From positions 1-64,000 of the forward strand of contig CAJUIS010000004.1 of the NCBI GenBank assembly GCA_910586645.1: 64,000 nucleotides of DNA, given 5' to 3'. Origin of the DNA: an uncultured Lachnospiraceae bacterium. Its GTDB lineage: Bacteria > Bacillota > Clostridia > Lachnospirales > Lachnospiraceae. Numbering within the stretch: position 1 is the stretch's first letter; each line of letters starts with the position of its first letter. A program made the translations under genes and the position numbers. The notes beneath the pieces were generated by a model. That model saw only the letters and a list, made by a program, of their open reading frames with translations, ran no database searches and was not told the DNA's origin. Positions 53,565 through 63,019 of the stretch are shown one piece after another.

Positions 53565-56057
53565 CTATTTTACAGACGCCTTTTTGGGAAGACCTGCTTT
53601 TTTCAGCAGTTTCTTATATTTGGCTTTCTTTTTGGCAGGCACGGTTACTTTTGCCTTTGCGTTTATTTTATGAAACGCCTTTTTTCCAATGGAAGTGATT
53701 TGAGACGCTTTTTTCATGTTGACAGTGGAAAGCTTGCTGCATCCTGCAAATGCTTCTTTGTCAATTTTTTTGATATTTTTGCCGATCGTTACTTTTTTGA
53801 GACTCTTTAACCCTTTCATCGCTTTTGCGTTAATTTGAACGACTTTGTAAACGGCGCCGTCAATCTTTACCGTGTCCGAAATTACAGCGCTGGTCAGCTT
53901 CTTGTTTGCCACTCCCGTTACGGCCGCCGTCTTCTTCCCTGCGTTCAGAATACTGTAATTTATATTTTTCACAGTGGCTGTCGTAACGGCCGCCGGTGGA
54001 TTTTCTTTCGGATTTTCTGCCGGAGGTTCCACATAGCTGTTAAACTCCGCTTTCTTTTGCTCTGCCGCCTGATCCAGTCCGGCCTGTGCATTCTGTTTCT
54101 CTTTTGCGGCGTTTTCCTGTCTGGAAGCTTCTAATGTTAATGCTTCAGATTCCGTTGTTTTTACAGCCGCATCTTCTGCATTGCCATCTAATTCCAGAAT
54201 CTGCGCTTCAATTGCCGCTGCGGCGGCTTTTAATTTTGCAGCCTCGGCATTCTTTACTGCAGACTCTGCCGCCAGCTTATTTGCCCCCGCGCGGGCCTCA
54301 TATAATTCTGACTCTGCCGCCAGCTTTTCCTTTGGATTCACTGCTGCCGCGGCTTTTTGCTCCGCCGCGGCAACCTTCTGCTCTGCCGCTGTCAGTTCTT
54401 TTTGCGCATCTGAAGCGGCTTTCTGCGCGCTTTCCGCTTTTTCGATGGCTTTCCCCAAATCCTCTTCCAGATTTGCGATTTCCTCTATTGCATCCCATAC
54501 GCCAAGAACGCCCTCTTCTTCCAAAGCGGCCGCGCTTGTAGCGCTTGCAATAAAATCCTCGTATGTAACCGTATTTTCCGCCGCCGGATCGTAATTCCAT
54601 GTACGATAGCCAAACGACTTAATGTCGATCAGCATATCCGTTAAAATAACTTCCGGCGTTTTGGCAGCCGCGTCATCACACCAAATAGCCATACAGGACC
54701 CGCGGACATTCTTTGCGGCTTCCGAATCCGGATCTAGTGGAGAATTTCCATTAAAAAGCAGCGGATGCCATTCATTAAAAACCCGATCCGGTTTTATCGT
54801 CCAGTCATAGCTTTTCAGAACGTAGTACATAAAATCATTGTTAAAATTGATTACCTGATATTGAGAAGCGGCGGCTCCTCTGCTCTTCCAGTCATTTGTG
54901 ATTACGCTCTTCTTTAACAGCCCGGAAGTTCCGGCCTGACCATCTACCCAGGCATACGCCGTCATGCCCTTGCCTTCCACATAATCCACAAGGCCATTTA
55001 CATATTCTGCGATAGCCTCGTCGGAAGTTCCATGCGCTTCGAATTCGTCTCCTCCTACGCAAAAATCTGTACATCCGTTTTCAGCAAAGAAATCGACATA
55101 TTTTTTTATCAGAGCCGACATAAAGTTTTGCGCTTCCTGATTTTCAAGATTCATTGCATAACAGGGGTTTCCGTCAATTCCCCATATTCCCACATTACGG
55201 TATTCCGGAAAATACCACAAAACCTGTCCGGTATGTCCGGGACTGTTAAATTCCGGAATGATATTGACACCGTAAGCTTTTGCGTAAGAGAGGATTTTTA
55301 CCATCTCATCCTGCGTCAGATATTTATCGTTATCATAACTTCTGACTCCCTGCGCCACATCGGACGCGCCTTCGTTGCGCTCTGCCAGAAACACAGAATC
55401 TTCAATCGTATGCGGGTTATCTCCAAGGTGCGCCATAAACTCATGATCGTACGCAACCGGATTGCCTTCCGCATCGTCAAAAGAAACGCTCATGTCGTCA
55501 AGCAGGAACCGGAATCCCTCATCCTGGGAAAAACTCAGATACAGGGTGTTCATGCCGTTCCATGCCATTTCCCGGATAATCGTTTCAAACCAGTCCACGC
55601 TGAAATACTTCCTGGCGCAGTCCACGAACAGCCCCCTGATTTCCTGAAATGGCACAGACGCTTCTTTCGTCTCAATTCCGCCGCCGCTTTCCAACTGCTT
55701 TAACACATCCCGCAGCCCATACGCAGCGCCTGCCTCTTCGGCCGCTTTGACTGTAATAACGCCATCGCCCGTTTCAATGCCATAGCCTTCCGCTCCATAC
55801 GCCGTCTTGTATCCGTCCTGTACATCCACCAGTATGTCCCCGGCCTCATCTTCGGCATTGTATACAAGTTTCACGTTTTGATTTTTCGCGGCAAATTCCT
55901 GGCCAATCACCAGATACGCCGCAGATCTGCCGCCCTGTACATTAATCCTTTTCACTGCGTCCATAGCCGGCTCTTCCGCAGCCGCTGCAGCCGGCAGCGC
56001 AGAAAGCGCCATGCACACGGTAAGCGCCGCTGCAGAAACCCTTGTTTTAAACCCCAT
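53565..56057 (-). CDS. Secreted GH20 beta-N-acetylhexosaminidase-like protein with LRR_5 tail
   Basis: 830 residues. Signal peptide (ALSALPAAAAAEE), GH20b-like domain (35-130), then the GH20 barrel with VDCARKYFSVDWF near 155, PEFNSPGH near 265 and the Asp-Glu catalytic pair in CVGGDEFE near 330. It removes N-acetylhexosamine or releases lacto-N-biose from glycans; which one cannot be decided. An Ala-rich coiled coil (about 520-670) and a Lys-rich LRR_5 module with LPKKASVK end follow. No LPXTG. Promoter TTGTTT-17-TAAAGT lies upstream. Confidence 0.92.
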   Translation of the reverse strand: MGFKTRVSAAALTVCMALSALPAAAAAEEPAMDAVKRINVQGGRSAAYLVIGQEFAAKNQNVKLVYNAEDEAGDILVDVQDGYKTAYGAEGYGIETGDGVITVKAAEEAGAAYGLRDVLKQLESGGGIETKEASVPFQEIRGLFVDCARKYFSVDWFETIIREMAWNGMNTLYLSFSQDEGFRFLLDDMSVSFDDAEGNPVAYDHEFMAHLGDNPHTIEDSVFLAERNEGASDVAQGVRSYDNDKYLTQDEMVKILSYAKAYGVNIIPEFNSPGHTGQVLWYFPEYRNVGIWGIDGNPCYAMNLENQEAQNFMSALIKKYVDFFAENGCTDFCVGGDEFEAHGTSDEAIAEYVNGLVDYVEGKGMTAYAWVDGQAGTSGLLKKSVITNDWKSRGAAASQYQVINFNNDFMYYVLKSYDWTIKPDRVFNEWHPLLFNGNSPLDPDSEAAKNVRGSCMAIWCDDAAAKTPEVILTDMLIDIKSFGYRTWNYDPAAENTVTYEDFIASATSAAALEEEGVLGVWDAIEEIANLEEDLGKAIEKAESAQKAASDAQKELTAAEQKVAAAEQKAAAAVNPKEKLAAESELYEARAGANKLAAESAVKNAEAAKLKAAAAAIEAQILELDGNAEDAAVKTTESEALTLEASRQENAAKEKQNAQAGLDQAAEQKKAEFNSYVEPPAENPKENPPAAVTTATVKNINYSILNAGKKTAAVTGVANKKLTSAVISDTVKIDGAVYKVVQINAKAMKGLKSLKKVTIGKNIKKIDKEAFAGCSKLSTVNMKKASQITSIGKKAFHKINAKAKVTVPAKKKAKYKKLLKKAGLPKKASVK

Positions 56058-56096
56058 AAATATTCCTCCTTTTCTCCTCCGGATTTTACTGTCTTT

Positions 56097-56125
56097 ACTT
56101 TAACACAGGAAAGGAGGAAAAACAA
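56097..56125 (-). promoter_or_regulatory. Probable promoter of the GH20 gene
   Basis: TTGTTT (56120-56125) and TAAAGT (56097-56102) at 17-bp spacing on the minus strand, with TG before the -10. It starts right after the YtvI-like gene end. Confidence 0.45.
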
Positions 56126-56141
56126 GATCCGCCATTTTCAT

Positions 56142-57203
56142 TTATTTATAAACTTCATAAATAAGCAGCGCCGACACCGGCCCCAGCACAATTCCCACAC
56201 CCCCGTAAATCTGAACCCCGATATAAATGCTCATCAATACGGCAAGCGGCGAAATTCCAAGATCCTTTCCCACAAGCTTCGGTTCAAGCAGTTCCCGAAT
56301 CAGGCTGGTGACAATATAAATGCCCAGATACCCGGCGGCTTCCTTATATCCTCCAAGCAAAAGCTCTATGACGGCCCAGGGCACAAATACCGTCCCTGTT
56401 CCAAAAAACGGCAGCGCGTCAAACAGCCCGATTGCAAGACCCAGCCAAAATGCATACGGCGTTCCCAGAAGGAAAAGTCCCGTAATGCAGACTGCCGTCA
56501 CAATCGCCATAATGCGGCACTGAGCCCAGAGATACGTCCCGGCCGCTGTTTTTATTTCCCGCATCACATCTAAAGCTTTTCTCCCAATCTCTGTTTTCCT
56601 CAGTCCGTCCATAATTTTTTCATACTCGCTTAAAAAAAGAAAAACCGACACAAATGTAACAAACAGATTTGCAAAAATGCCCAGAAGAAACCAGCCTGCG
56701 TCCTTTGAATATTCAACCGCCCCCTTTGTCAGCCCGAACGCGCTGCTGCGGATTGTCCTCTGCGTCTCTTCCGCCGCAATTCCAAATGCAGCCTCCAGTT
56801 TGTCGCAGCATATGCCAAAAATCCTGTCCGCGCTTTCCATAAAATCGTCCATATGGGCAAGACATCCTGCGCCCAAAGAATAGCAGAGCCAGACAAAGCC
56901 TGCGGCGGCAATCCCGACAGCCGTCAAAAATATTCCAAATGTCAGAATCCTGGCCAGCGGTTTTTTCATCCCGAATTTTTTTTCAAACAGTTTCACCAGA
57001 GGATATAAAAAATGAGCGGCTATCCAGGCGATAAAAAACGGCAGGACTATCGGAAAAATGAATCTCATTCCCAGATAGACTGCCGCCGTTAAAAAAAACA
57101 GTTTTGCAGTTTTGATTCCCATTTCCCTTTTCGTCATCTTCATCATGGGAAAATTATGCGCTGCGCCAAACCTTCCTATGCATGGAAAAATACCGAAAAT
57201 CAT
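56142..57203 (-). CDS. YtvI-like membrane protein (AI-2E transporter family)
   Basis: 353 residues with about eight helices and the family C-terminal pattern (LLGGYKEAAGYLGIY, LVGKDLGISPLAVLMS). The family contains sporulation protein YtvI and putative exporters; the substrate is unknown. Overlaps the RluA-like gene by 4 bp and ends the kinase/regulator/synthase operon. Confidence 0.85.
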   Translation of the reverse strand: MIFGIFPCIGRFGAAHNFPMMKMTKREMGIKTAKLFFLTAAVYLGMRFIFPIVLPFFIAWIAAHFLYPLVKLFEKKFGMKKPLARILTFGIFLTAVGIAAAGFVWLCYSLGAGCLAHMDDFMESADRIFGICCDKLEAAFGIAAEETQRTIRSSAFGLTKGAVEYSKDAGWFLLGIFANLFVTFVSVFLFLSEYEKIMDGLRKTEIGRKALDVMREIKTAAGTYLWAQCRIMAIVTAVCITGLFLLGTPYAFWLGLAIGLFDALPFFGTGTVFVPWAVIELLLGGYKEAAGYLGIYIVTSLIRELLEPKLVGKDLGISPLAVLMSIYIGVQIYGGVGIVLGPVSALLIYEVYK

Positions 57204-57913
57204 ACGATGTCTGGATGCGTGTGCAGCAACTGGAAAACAGGATTTTTCGGCTTTGTTTCAAATTCCATCTTTTTTCCTGTTTTAGGATGAAAAAATGATA
57301 ATTTCACAGAACAAAGCGCAATTCCATTTCCAAAACCGAAAAATTCACTTTCTTTTTCCGGATCTTTCCGGCCGTATTTTAAGTCTCCAATCAAAGGATA
57401 TCCTGCGTTTGCCATCTGCACGCGAATCTGGTGATGACGCCCCGTTTCCAGCTTTATGGAAATTTCCGCCATATCTTTATATGTCTTTTTCACCTCATAA
57501 GAAAGGACTGCCCGTTTTGCTCCCGCCGTCCCTTTTTTTACCACGCAAGACAGGTTGTTTTTGCCGTCCTTTAAAAGATAATCTAAAAGCTCTCCTCTGT
57601 CTCCTTCAAAGAGAGGCCGCCTGTTTTGGTTCCATACGGCCGCGCGGTAATGTTTGTCCGCCGCCCGTTCCAAAAACTGACGGCTCAGCCCGGCTGCCGC
57701 GTCCTTTGTCTTAGCAAACAGCAGCGCCCCCTCTACCGGCTGATCCAGACGGTGCACCACTGCAAGATACGGTTCCTCTCCTTTTTGCACACGGTAATTT
57801 TTGAAAATACTCACCATGTCTTTTTGTCCCGGCTGCCGCGTCTGCACCGCTGTGCCGCCCGGTTTATGAACAAGAAGGACAGATTCGTCCTCGTATAGAA
57901 TCGCTTCTTTCAT
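57200..57913 (-). CDS. RluA-family pseudouridine synthase
   Basis: 237 residues with the catalytic Asp57 in AVVHRLDQPVEGALLFAKT, the RluA signature. It isomerises uridine in rRNA or tRNA; the target is not known. Lacks an S4 domain, as RluA itself does. 2 bp after the response regulator gene. Confidence 0.92.
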   Translation of the reverse strand: MKEAILYEDESVLLVHKPGGTAVQTRQPGQKDMVSIFKNYRVQKGEEPYLAVVHRLDQPVEGALLFAKTKDAAAGLSRQFLERAADKHYRAAVWNQNRRPLFEGDRGELLDYLLKDGKNNLSCVVKKGTAGAKRAVLSYEVKKTYKDMAEISIKLETGRHHQIRVQMANAGYPLIGDLKYGRKDPEKESEFFGFGNGIALCSVKLSFFHPKTGKKMEFETKPKNPVFQLLHTHPDIV

Positions 57914-57915
57914 AC

Positions 57916-58605
57916 CTATACCTTAAACCGGTATCCTACGCCCCAGATTGTCTCAATGTATTGGGGCTTTGCCGTATTAATCTCAATTTTTTCCCGTATC
58001 TTTTTAATGTGAACCGTCACAGTCGCAATATCGCCAATCGACTCCATATCCCAGATTTCCCGAAACAGCTCTTCTTTTGTAAATACCCGGTTCGGGTTCT
58101 CAGCCAGAAACGTCAGAAGATCAAATTCTTTCGTCGTAAACGGCTTTTCCTCATCGTTAATCCATACCCGCCTTGCCGTTTTGTCAATTTTAATGCCCCG
58201 TATCTCAATAATATCGTTCTCCGGATGGCTGCTCCCGATCAGACGTTCATAACGCGCCAGATGCGCCTTGACTCTTGCAACAAGCTCGCTTGGAGAAAAC
58301 GGCTTTGTAATATAATCGTCCGCTCCAAGCCCAAGGCCCCGGATTTTGTCAATGTCGTCCTTTTTTGCGGACACCATTAAAACAGGCGTGTTCTTCACTT
58401 CGCGGATTTTCCTGCAGATTTCAAAACCATCCGCTCCCGGCAGCATCAAATCCAGGATGAACATATCGAATTCTTCCGAAAGCGCCCGTTCCATGCCCAC
58501 GTCGCCGGAATTTTCAATCTCCACTTCAAACCCGCTCAGTTCAAGATAATCCCGTTCCAAATCCGCAATCGCCACTTCATCTTCAATAATCAACACTTTA
58601 CTCAT
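57916..58605 (-). CDS. OmpR-family response regulator
   Basis: 229 residues. Receiver with phosphorylatable Asp in MFILDLMLPG (about residue 52) and TKPFSPSELVAR, and a C-terminal winged helix (VWINDEEKPFTTKEFDLL...WGVGYRFKV). Partner of the kinase whose stop it overlaps by 8 bp. Signal unknown. Confidence 0.95.
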   Translation of the reverse strand: MSKVLIIEDEVAIADLERDYLELSGFEVEIENSGDVGMERALSEEFDMFILDLMLPGADGFEICRKIREVKNTPVLMVSAKKDDIDKIRGLGLGADDYITKPFSPSELVARVKAHLARYERLIGSSHPENDIIEIRGIKIDKTARRVWINDEEKPFTTKEFDLLTFLAENPNRVFTKEELFREIWDMESIGDIATVTVHIKKIREKIEINTAKPQYIETIWGVGYRFKV

Positions 58606-60085
58606 TAGGCATTACCTCCTGATATTTTCGTATGACAAAATACATCACCGTTCCCACGGACTCCTTACTGGTCGCCCAAATCTTGCCGCCGTGATCCTCA
58701 ATAATCTTCTTCACAATGGAAAGGCCGATTCCGCTTCCTCCGGTAGCGGAATTTCTGGAAGCGTCGGCCCGGTAAAACCGTTCAAATACATACGGCAGAT
58801 CTTTCGCGGCAATTCCCCTGCCGTTGTCTTCAATCTCTACCTGAATAAAATCCCCGACGTCCTTGATCCGGATATTGATAAAGCCCTGTGTTTTATCCAG
58901 ATACTTCATCGAATTTCCGATGATGTTGTTCACCACTCTCTTTAACTGTTCCGGATCCGCAATAATCATCACGTCATTGTCCGTATAGTTGAAATAAGAA
59001 AGCCCGATATTCCTCGTTTCCAAATCCATGCCTATTTCCTCTACACAGTCCTCAAAATAATCCGCTACGTTTAACCTGTTAAAATTATAGGGAATACGGT
59101 TTGTGTCAATTTTCGAATATAACGTCAGCTCATTTAAAAGCGCATCCATCTCGCTGGCTTTGCTGTTAATCATGCGAATATACTTTTCCTGCTTTTCCGG
59201 CGTATCCGCCACACCGTCCAAAAGCCCTTCCGAATATCCTTTGACTGTTGTAATCGGCGTCTTTAAGTCATGGGCAATATTGCTGATCAGCTCTTTGTTC
59301 TCAAGCTCGCTCGCCATCTGCTGTTCCGAAGACTCTTTCAAGCGCTTGCGCATCTCCTCGAAACTTGCACACAGCTCGCTGATCTCGTCATTTCCATCGC
59401 TTTCAATCGTAAAGTCCAGATTACCCTGCCGGATATTGACCGTCGCCGCCTTAAGCCTTTTGATCGGCCGGATAATCCCCTGGTAAATCCAGATAATCAG
59501 CATCGCCGCCGTCAAAATCAAAATGAGCAGAACGGAAATGCAGATATCCATGACAAGCCCTTTGAGTTCCGGCAGGATCTGATAAAACGTCGTAATGATA
59601 AACACGCTGCCGCGCTTTTTGTCCTGAAAGGTAAGGTTTATCTGTTTAATCAGGACTTTATCGTCTCCGTCCACATAAGTCCCCGACACGGCGTCCGGCT
59701 CATCCTCTCCGTATCCCGGCAAATCTTCTTCTTTTAAGCCCATATCACCGCCGGAATAGACAATCTCCTCTTCTTTGCGGACAATCAGGTATGAATATTT
59801 CTTCTGCAGATCCCGGTTTGCCTTTTCCAAAAACTCCTGTTCCAGAAACCGTTCCGGATTCGCATCCGCCTCTTTTAATAAAAATTCATAATTTTTCTTG
59901 GTATATTGGTTCAAAAGCTGCACAGGATTCATCAGTTCCATATAATTCTCAGCCTTCACCCCATAGGTTTCTTCAATCGTGCTGACCTGGAATTTCTGAT
60001 AGGCAGACAGAACAAATACAGATAAAAAAATCGGAACAAATATAATAATGCAGAAAGAAACCGTCAGTCTCGTCTTTAATTTCAT
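58598..60085 (-). CDS. Sensor histidine kinase (two membrane helices, HAMP)
   Basis: 495 residues from the ATG at 60085 (GAAAGGA upstream; an ATG at 60112 adds nine residues). Helices near 5-25 and 180-202 flank an extracellular domain with YSGGDMGLKEEDLPGYGEDE. HAMP, phospho-acceptor His in IAHDLKTPITTVKGYSEGL near 275, and HATPase boxes follow. It lies before its regulator, the reverse of the usual order. The region upstream holds a terminator hairpin and an overlapping promoter. Confidence 0.95.
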   Translation of the reverse strand: MKLKTRLTVSFCIIIFVPIFLSVFVLSAYQKFQVSTIEETYGVKAENYMELMNPVQLLNQYTKKNYEFLLKEADANPERFLEQEFLEKANRDLQKKYSYLIVRKEEEIVYSGGDMGLKEEDLPGYGEDEPDAVSGTYVDGDDKVLIKQINLTFQDKKRGSVFIITTFYQILPELKGLVMDICISVLLILILTAAMLIIWIYQGIIRPIKRLKAATVNIRQGNLDFTIESDGNDEISELCASFEEMRKRLKESSEQQMASELENKELISNIAHDLKTPITTVKGYSEGLLDGVADTPEKQEKYIRMINSKASEMDALLNELTLYSKIDTNRIPYNFNRLNVADYFEDCVEEIGMDLETRNIGLSYFNYTDNDVMIIADPEQLKRVVNNIIGNSMKYLDKTQGFINIRIKDVGDFIQVEIEDNGRGIAAKDLPYVFERFYRADASRNSATGGSGIGLSIVKKIIEDHGGKIWATSKESVGTVMYFVIRKYQEVMPNE

Positions 60086-60100
60086 AAAAACTGTCCTTTC

Positions 60101-60145
60101 AATAAAAAACACAGGAACTTTACTGATAATAAGTTCCTGTGTTTT
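60101..60145. terminator. metK terminator upstream of the kinase gene
   Basis: AAAACACAGGAACTT (60106-60120) and AAGTTCCTGTGTTTT (60131-60145): a perfect 15-bp stem, followed on the minus strand by T runs. It ends metK mRNA and overlaps the start of the kinase leader. Confidence 0.85.
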
Positions 60146-60151
60146 ATTATA
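60146..60151 (-). promoter_or_regulatory. Possible kinase-operon -10 box
   Basis: TATAAT with upstream TG (ATGTTATAAT) directly before the hairpin, so a transcript would begin inside its first arm and still fold about 10 bp of it. No clear -35. Confidence 0.4.
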
Positions 60152-60215
60152 ACATGAATTTACACAAATCCCATTAAAAATCTGAAATATATTCTAAATT
60201 TTTCATAAATCCGGA

Positions 60216-61394
60216 CTACAGGTATTTTTTCAATTCCTCCACCTTATCCAGAGCTTCCCATGGAAGGTTTAAATCTTCTCTTCCAAAATGCCCGTATGCG
60301 GCGGTTTCCCTGTAAATCGGCCTCCTTAAATCCAGCATCTTTATGATTCCGGCCGGACGGAGATCAAAGTTCTCCCGTATAATTTCCACCAGCTTTTCAT
60401 CCGGCGCTTTTCCCGTCCCAAACGTATCCACCATAATGGACGTCGGCTGTGCGACGCCGATTGCATAAGCAAGCTGGATCTCACATTTCTCCGCAAGCCC
60501 GGCCGCCACAATGTTTTTTGCAACGTAACGCGCCGCGTAAGCCGCGGAACGATCCACTTTGGTGCAGTCTTTCCCGGAAAACGCCCCGCCGCCATGGCGC
60601 GCGTACCCGCCGTATGTATCCACGATAATCTTCCGTCCCGTAAGCCCGGCGTCTCCCTGCGGCCCGCCGATTACAAACCTTCCGGTAGGATTGATAAAAA
60701 TTTTCGTAGCTTCATCTAAAAGATCAGCCGGAAGAATCGGATCCAGCACATGTTTTTTAATATCCGCATGAATCTGCTCCTGTGTGACTTTCGCATCGTG
60801 CTGTGTGGAAATGACAACCGCCTCAAGACGGGAAGGCCTGCCGTTCTCGTCATATTCCACAGAAACCTGCGATTTGCCGTCCGCTCTTAAATAAGGAAGC
60901 GTACCGTCCTTTCTGACCTTCGTAAGCTGTCTTGCAAGCCTGTGAGCCAGCGCAATCGGATACGGCATATATTCTTCCGTCTCATTGACCGCAAATCCAA
61001 ACATCATTCCCTGATCCCCCGCTCCGATTGCGTCAATTTCCGCATCGCTCATTTTGGCTTCCAGAGCTTTATCCACTCCCATCGCAATATCCGGAGACTG
61101 TTTGTCAATTGATACAAAAACAGCGCAGGTATTGCCGTCAAATCCTTTTTCGGAACTGTCATACCCGATTTCGTTAATTGTCTTTCTCGCAATAGCCGGG
61201 ATATCAAGATTCGCTTTGGTTGTAATCTCTCCCGTTACCAGGACAAAGCCTGTACAGGCCGCTGTCTCACAGGCTACGCGGCTCATTGGATCCTGTTCCA
61301 TGCATGCGTCTAAAATCGCGTCGGAAACTGCGTCGCAGATTTTGTCCGGATGCCCCTCCGTTACAGATTCAGATGTAAATAACCGTTTTTCCAT
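60216..61394 (-). CDS. metK: S-adenosylmethionine synthetase
   Basis: 392 residues. Metal/ATP motifs GHPDKICDAVSDA near 15-27, GAGDQGMMFGFA near 113-124, a GGAFSGKDCTKVDRSAAY loop near 268-285. It makes SAM from methionine and ATP. A SAM-I riboswitch with terminator controls it. RBS GAAAGGAG. Confidence 0.98.
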   Translation of the reverse strand: MEKRLFTSESVTEGHPDKICDAVSDAILDACMEQDPMSRVACETAACTGFVLVTGEITTKANLDIPAIARKTINEIGYDSSEKGFDGNTCAVFVSIDKQSPDIAMGVDKALEAKMSDAEIDAIGAGDQGMMFGFAVNETEEYMPYPIALAHRLARQLTKVRKDGTLPYLRADGKSQVSVEYDENGRPSRLEAVVISTQHDAKVTQEQIHADIKKHVLDPILPADLLDEATKIFINPTGRFVIGGPQGDAGLTGRKIIVDTYGGYARHGGGAFSGKDCTKVDRSAAYAARYVAKNIVAAGLAEKCEIQLAYAIGVAQPTSIMVDTFGTGKAPDEKLVEIIRENFDLRPAGIIKMLDLRRPIYRETAAYGHFGREDLNLPWEALDKVEELKKYL

Positions 61395-61468
61395 GAAAAA
61401 ATATCTCCTTTCAAAATTATCCTTCGATTTTTAACTCAAACACATCTGCCGCCGCAGAGCCTTTCCTG

Positions 61469-61635
61469 TAAAACAAAATCTCCGCTTATCTTTACATAAG
61501 CGGAGAAAATTCTTTGCAATCGAAAATAAATCCACTTATTGTTCGAATTCTTCGCTCAGGTAGGCACCTTCCTTGTCATTTCAAGGGGTTGCCGTGACTT
61601 CACAGATCCTATGTATCTCCATCACTCTGAATAAG
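61469..61635 (-). ncRNA. SAM-I riboswitch (S box) with terminator ahead of metK
   Basis: The minus strand reads CTTATTCAGAGTGATGGAG at 61617-61635, then GTGAAGTCACGGCAACC and AAGGTGCC blocks, the S-box conserved parts. P1 pairs CTTATT with AATAAG (61535-61540). A terminator stem TCTCCGCTTAT/ATAAGCGGAGA (61479-61506) with T run ends at 61469. SAM binding would stop transcription of metK. A few S-box bases differ from consensus. Confidence 0.92.
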
Positions 61636-61680
61636 GGAAAGATATATGATTGAATTGTAAATCGTTCTGTTTCGTCTTTC

Positions 61681-61709
61681 AGATTACGCCCATATTTCAA
61701 TTTTGTCAA
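61681..61709 (-). promoter_or_regulatory. Promoter of metK
   Basis: TTGACA (61704-61709) and TAATCT (61681-61686) at exactly 17 bp on the minus strand, about 46 bp before the riboswitch. Confidence 0.75.
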
Positions 61710-61771
61710 GTATTTTCTCCCATGTAAATTTTACCGCTCAAATCATTTTAGAATTATTTCAGGAATAAGCA

Positions 61772-61800
61772 TTGCGGTATTTTCAGATTTGTTTTATAAT
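61772..61800 (+). promoter_or_regulatory. Promoter of the HD-GYP-like gene
   Basis: TTGCGG (61772-61777) and TATAAT (61795-61800) with 17-bp spacing; start codon at 61847 has AAAAAGGAG upstream. Divergent from metK. Confidence 0.6.
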
Positions 61801-61846
61801 TATTTTAATTAATTTGACGATTTAAAACCAAAAAGGAGTATTCTAT

Positions 61847-62938
61847 ATGCAGATTGTTAAAACCTCACGATTAAAACCCGGCATGGTAACTGCCGCTCCG
61901 GTTACGATAAGGCATGGCCTTCCTGTTGTCAAAGAGGGCATTACACTGACGAATTCGCTGATTTCCCGTATCGCGTTTTATGAAATAAAAGAAGTCAAAA
62001 TAGAAGATCAGATAAACTCTGCGGAGACATTCGGAAGCGATCCTTCCACCCCCACGTATTCCCGCCGGATTGCATCTTCTTCTCTGTTTCAGCGCTTTAA
62101 AACAGACTATGCAAAATCCGTCATTGATTTAAAAAATGCCCTGTCCGCGGTTCTTGCCAGCCAAAATCCGCCTGACGCCGGAACATTTTACCAGATTTTG
62201 CAGCCTTTATTATCAGACGCTCCAACTTCCCTGCAGATGTTCGGCTTCTTACATGCCATGCCGGAAACGGGCGACAGCGTATATGCTCATTCGCTGAATG
62301 TGGCGTTAATCTCAGATATGCTTGGCAAATGGCTCTCACTGCCTCAGGAAGAACTGGAAATACTTGCCGCCGCTTCCCTTCTGCACGACATCGGCAAGCT
62401 GAAAATTCCTGCAGAAATTTTAGACAAACCGGAAAAATACACACCCGAAGAATTCGAACTGGTAAAGAAGCACCCTGTTTTTGGATATGAACTTCTTTCC
62501 TTTTATGAACAAATCGACCAGCGCATCCCAAAAGCCGCTCTTTTTCACCATGAGCGATGCGATGGAACGGGCTATCCGCAGGGCCTTAAGATGAATGAGA
62601 TGAAAGAATCCGATCATTTTGCGCAAATCATTGCAATTGCAGACGTATATGACGCTATGACTGCCAAACGTGCGCACCGCGCCGCGCTCTGCCCGTTTCA
62701 TGTCATTGCGGATTTTGAGATTGAGGGCCTGCAGAAATACAATCCAAAATATATCCTGACATTTCTGGAGCGTATTGCATACACTTACCAGAGCAACCGC
62801 GTTATGCTTACCGACGGCAGATATGCCAAAATCCTTATGCTCAACAGGCAGTTTTTATCCCGGCCGATTGTGGAAGTGGAAGACGGCATTGTGGATTTAT
62901 CAAAAACCCCCGATATTCGCATCCAGACTCTTTTATAG
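61847..62938 (+). CDS. HD-GYP-type phosphodiesterase
   Basis: 363 residues. An N-terminal domain (1-140) without a recognised name, then the HD domain with LLHDIGKLKIPAEILDKP near 183, His-Gly region KKHPVFGYE and HHERCDGTGYP near 233, in place of the usual GYP with HHE. The class hydrolyses cyclic di-GMP (or cGAMP). The GTGYP and HD residues are present, so it is probably active; the signal is unknown. Stands alone between metK and the terminator at 62954. Confidence 0.9.
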   Translation: MQIVKTSRLKPGMVTAAPVTIRHGLPVVKEGITLTNSLISRIAFYEIKEVKIEDQINSAETFGSDPSTPTYSRRIASSSLFQRFKTDYAKSVIDLKNALSAVLASQNPPDAGTFYQILQPLLSDAPTSLQMFGFLHAMPETGDSVYAHSLNVALISDMLGKWLSLPQEELEILAAASLLHDIGKLKIPAEILDKPEKYTPEEFELVKKHPVFGYELLSFYEQIDQRIPKAALFHHERCDGTGYPQGLKMNEMKESDHFAQIIAIADVYDAMTAKRAHRAALCPFHVIADFEIEGLQKYNPKYILTFLERIAYTYQSNRVMLTDGRYAKILMLNRQFLSRPIVEVEDGIVDLSKTPDIRIQTLL

Positions 62939-62953
62939 TTCTTTCTAATTTAA

Positions 62954-62993
62954 CAGGGCGTTCCCAAAAACCGGAGTTTTTGGAGACGCCCTG
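62954..62993. terminator. Bidirectional terminator
   Basis: CAGGGCGT and ACGCCCTG arms with an inner CCAAAAAC/GTTTTTGG stem, a strong long hairpin between the HD-GYP gene and the convergent surface protein gene at 63020. It lacks a long T run. Confidence 0.75.
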
Positions 62994-63019
62994 CTGTCAT
63001 TCTTTTGCACTGCTTACCA

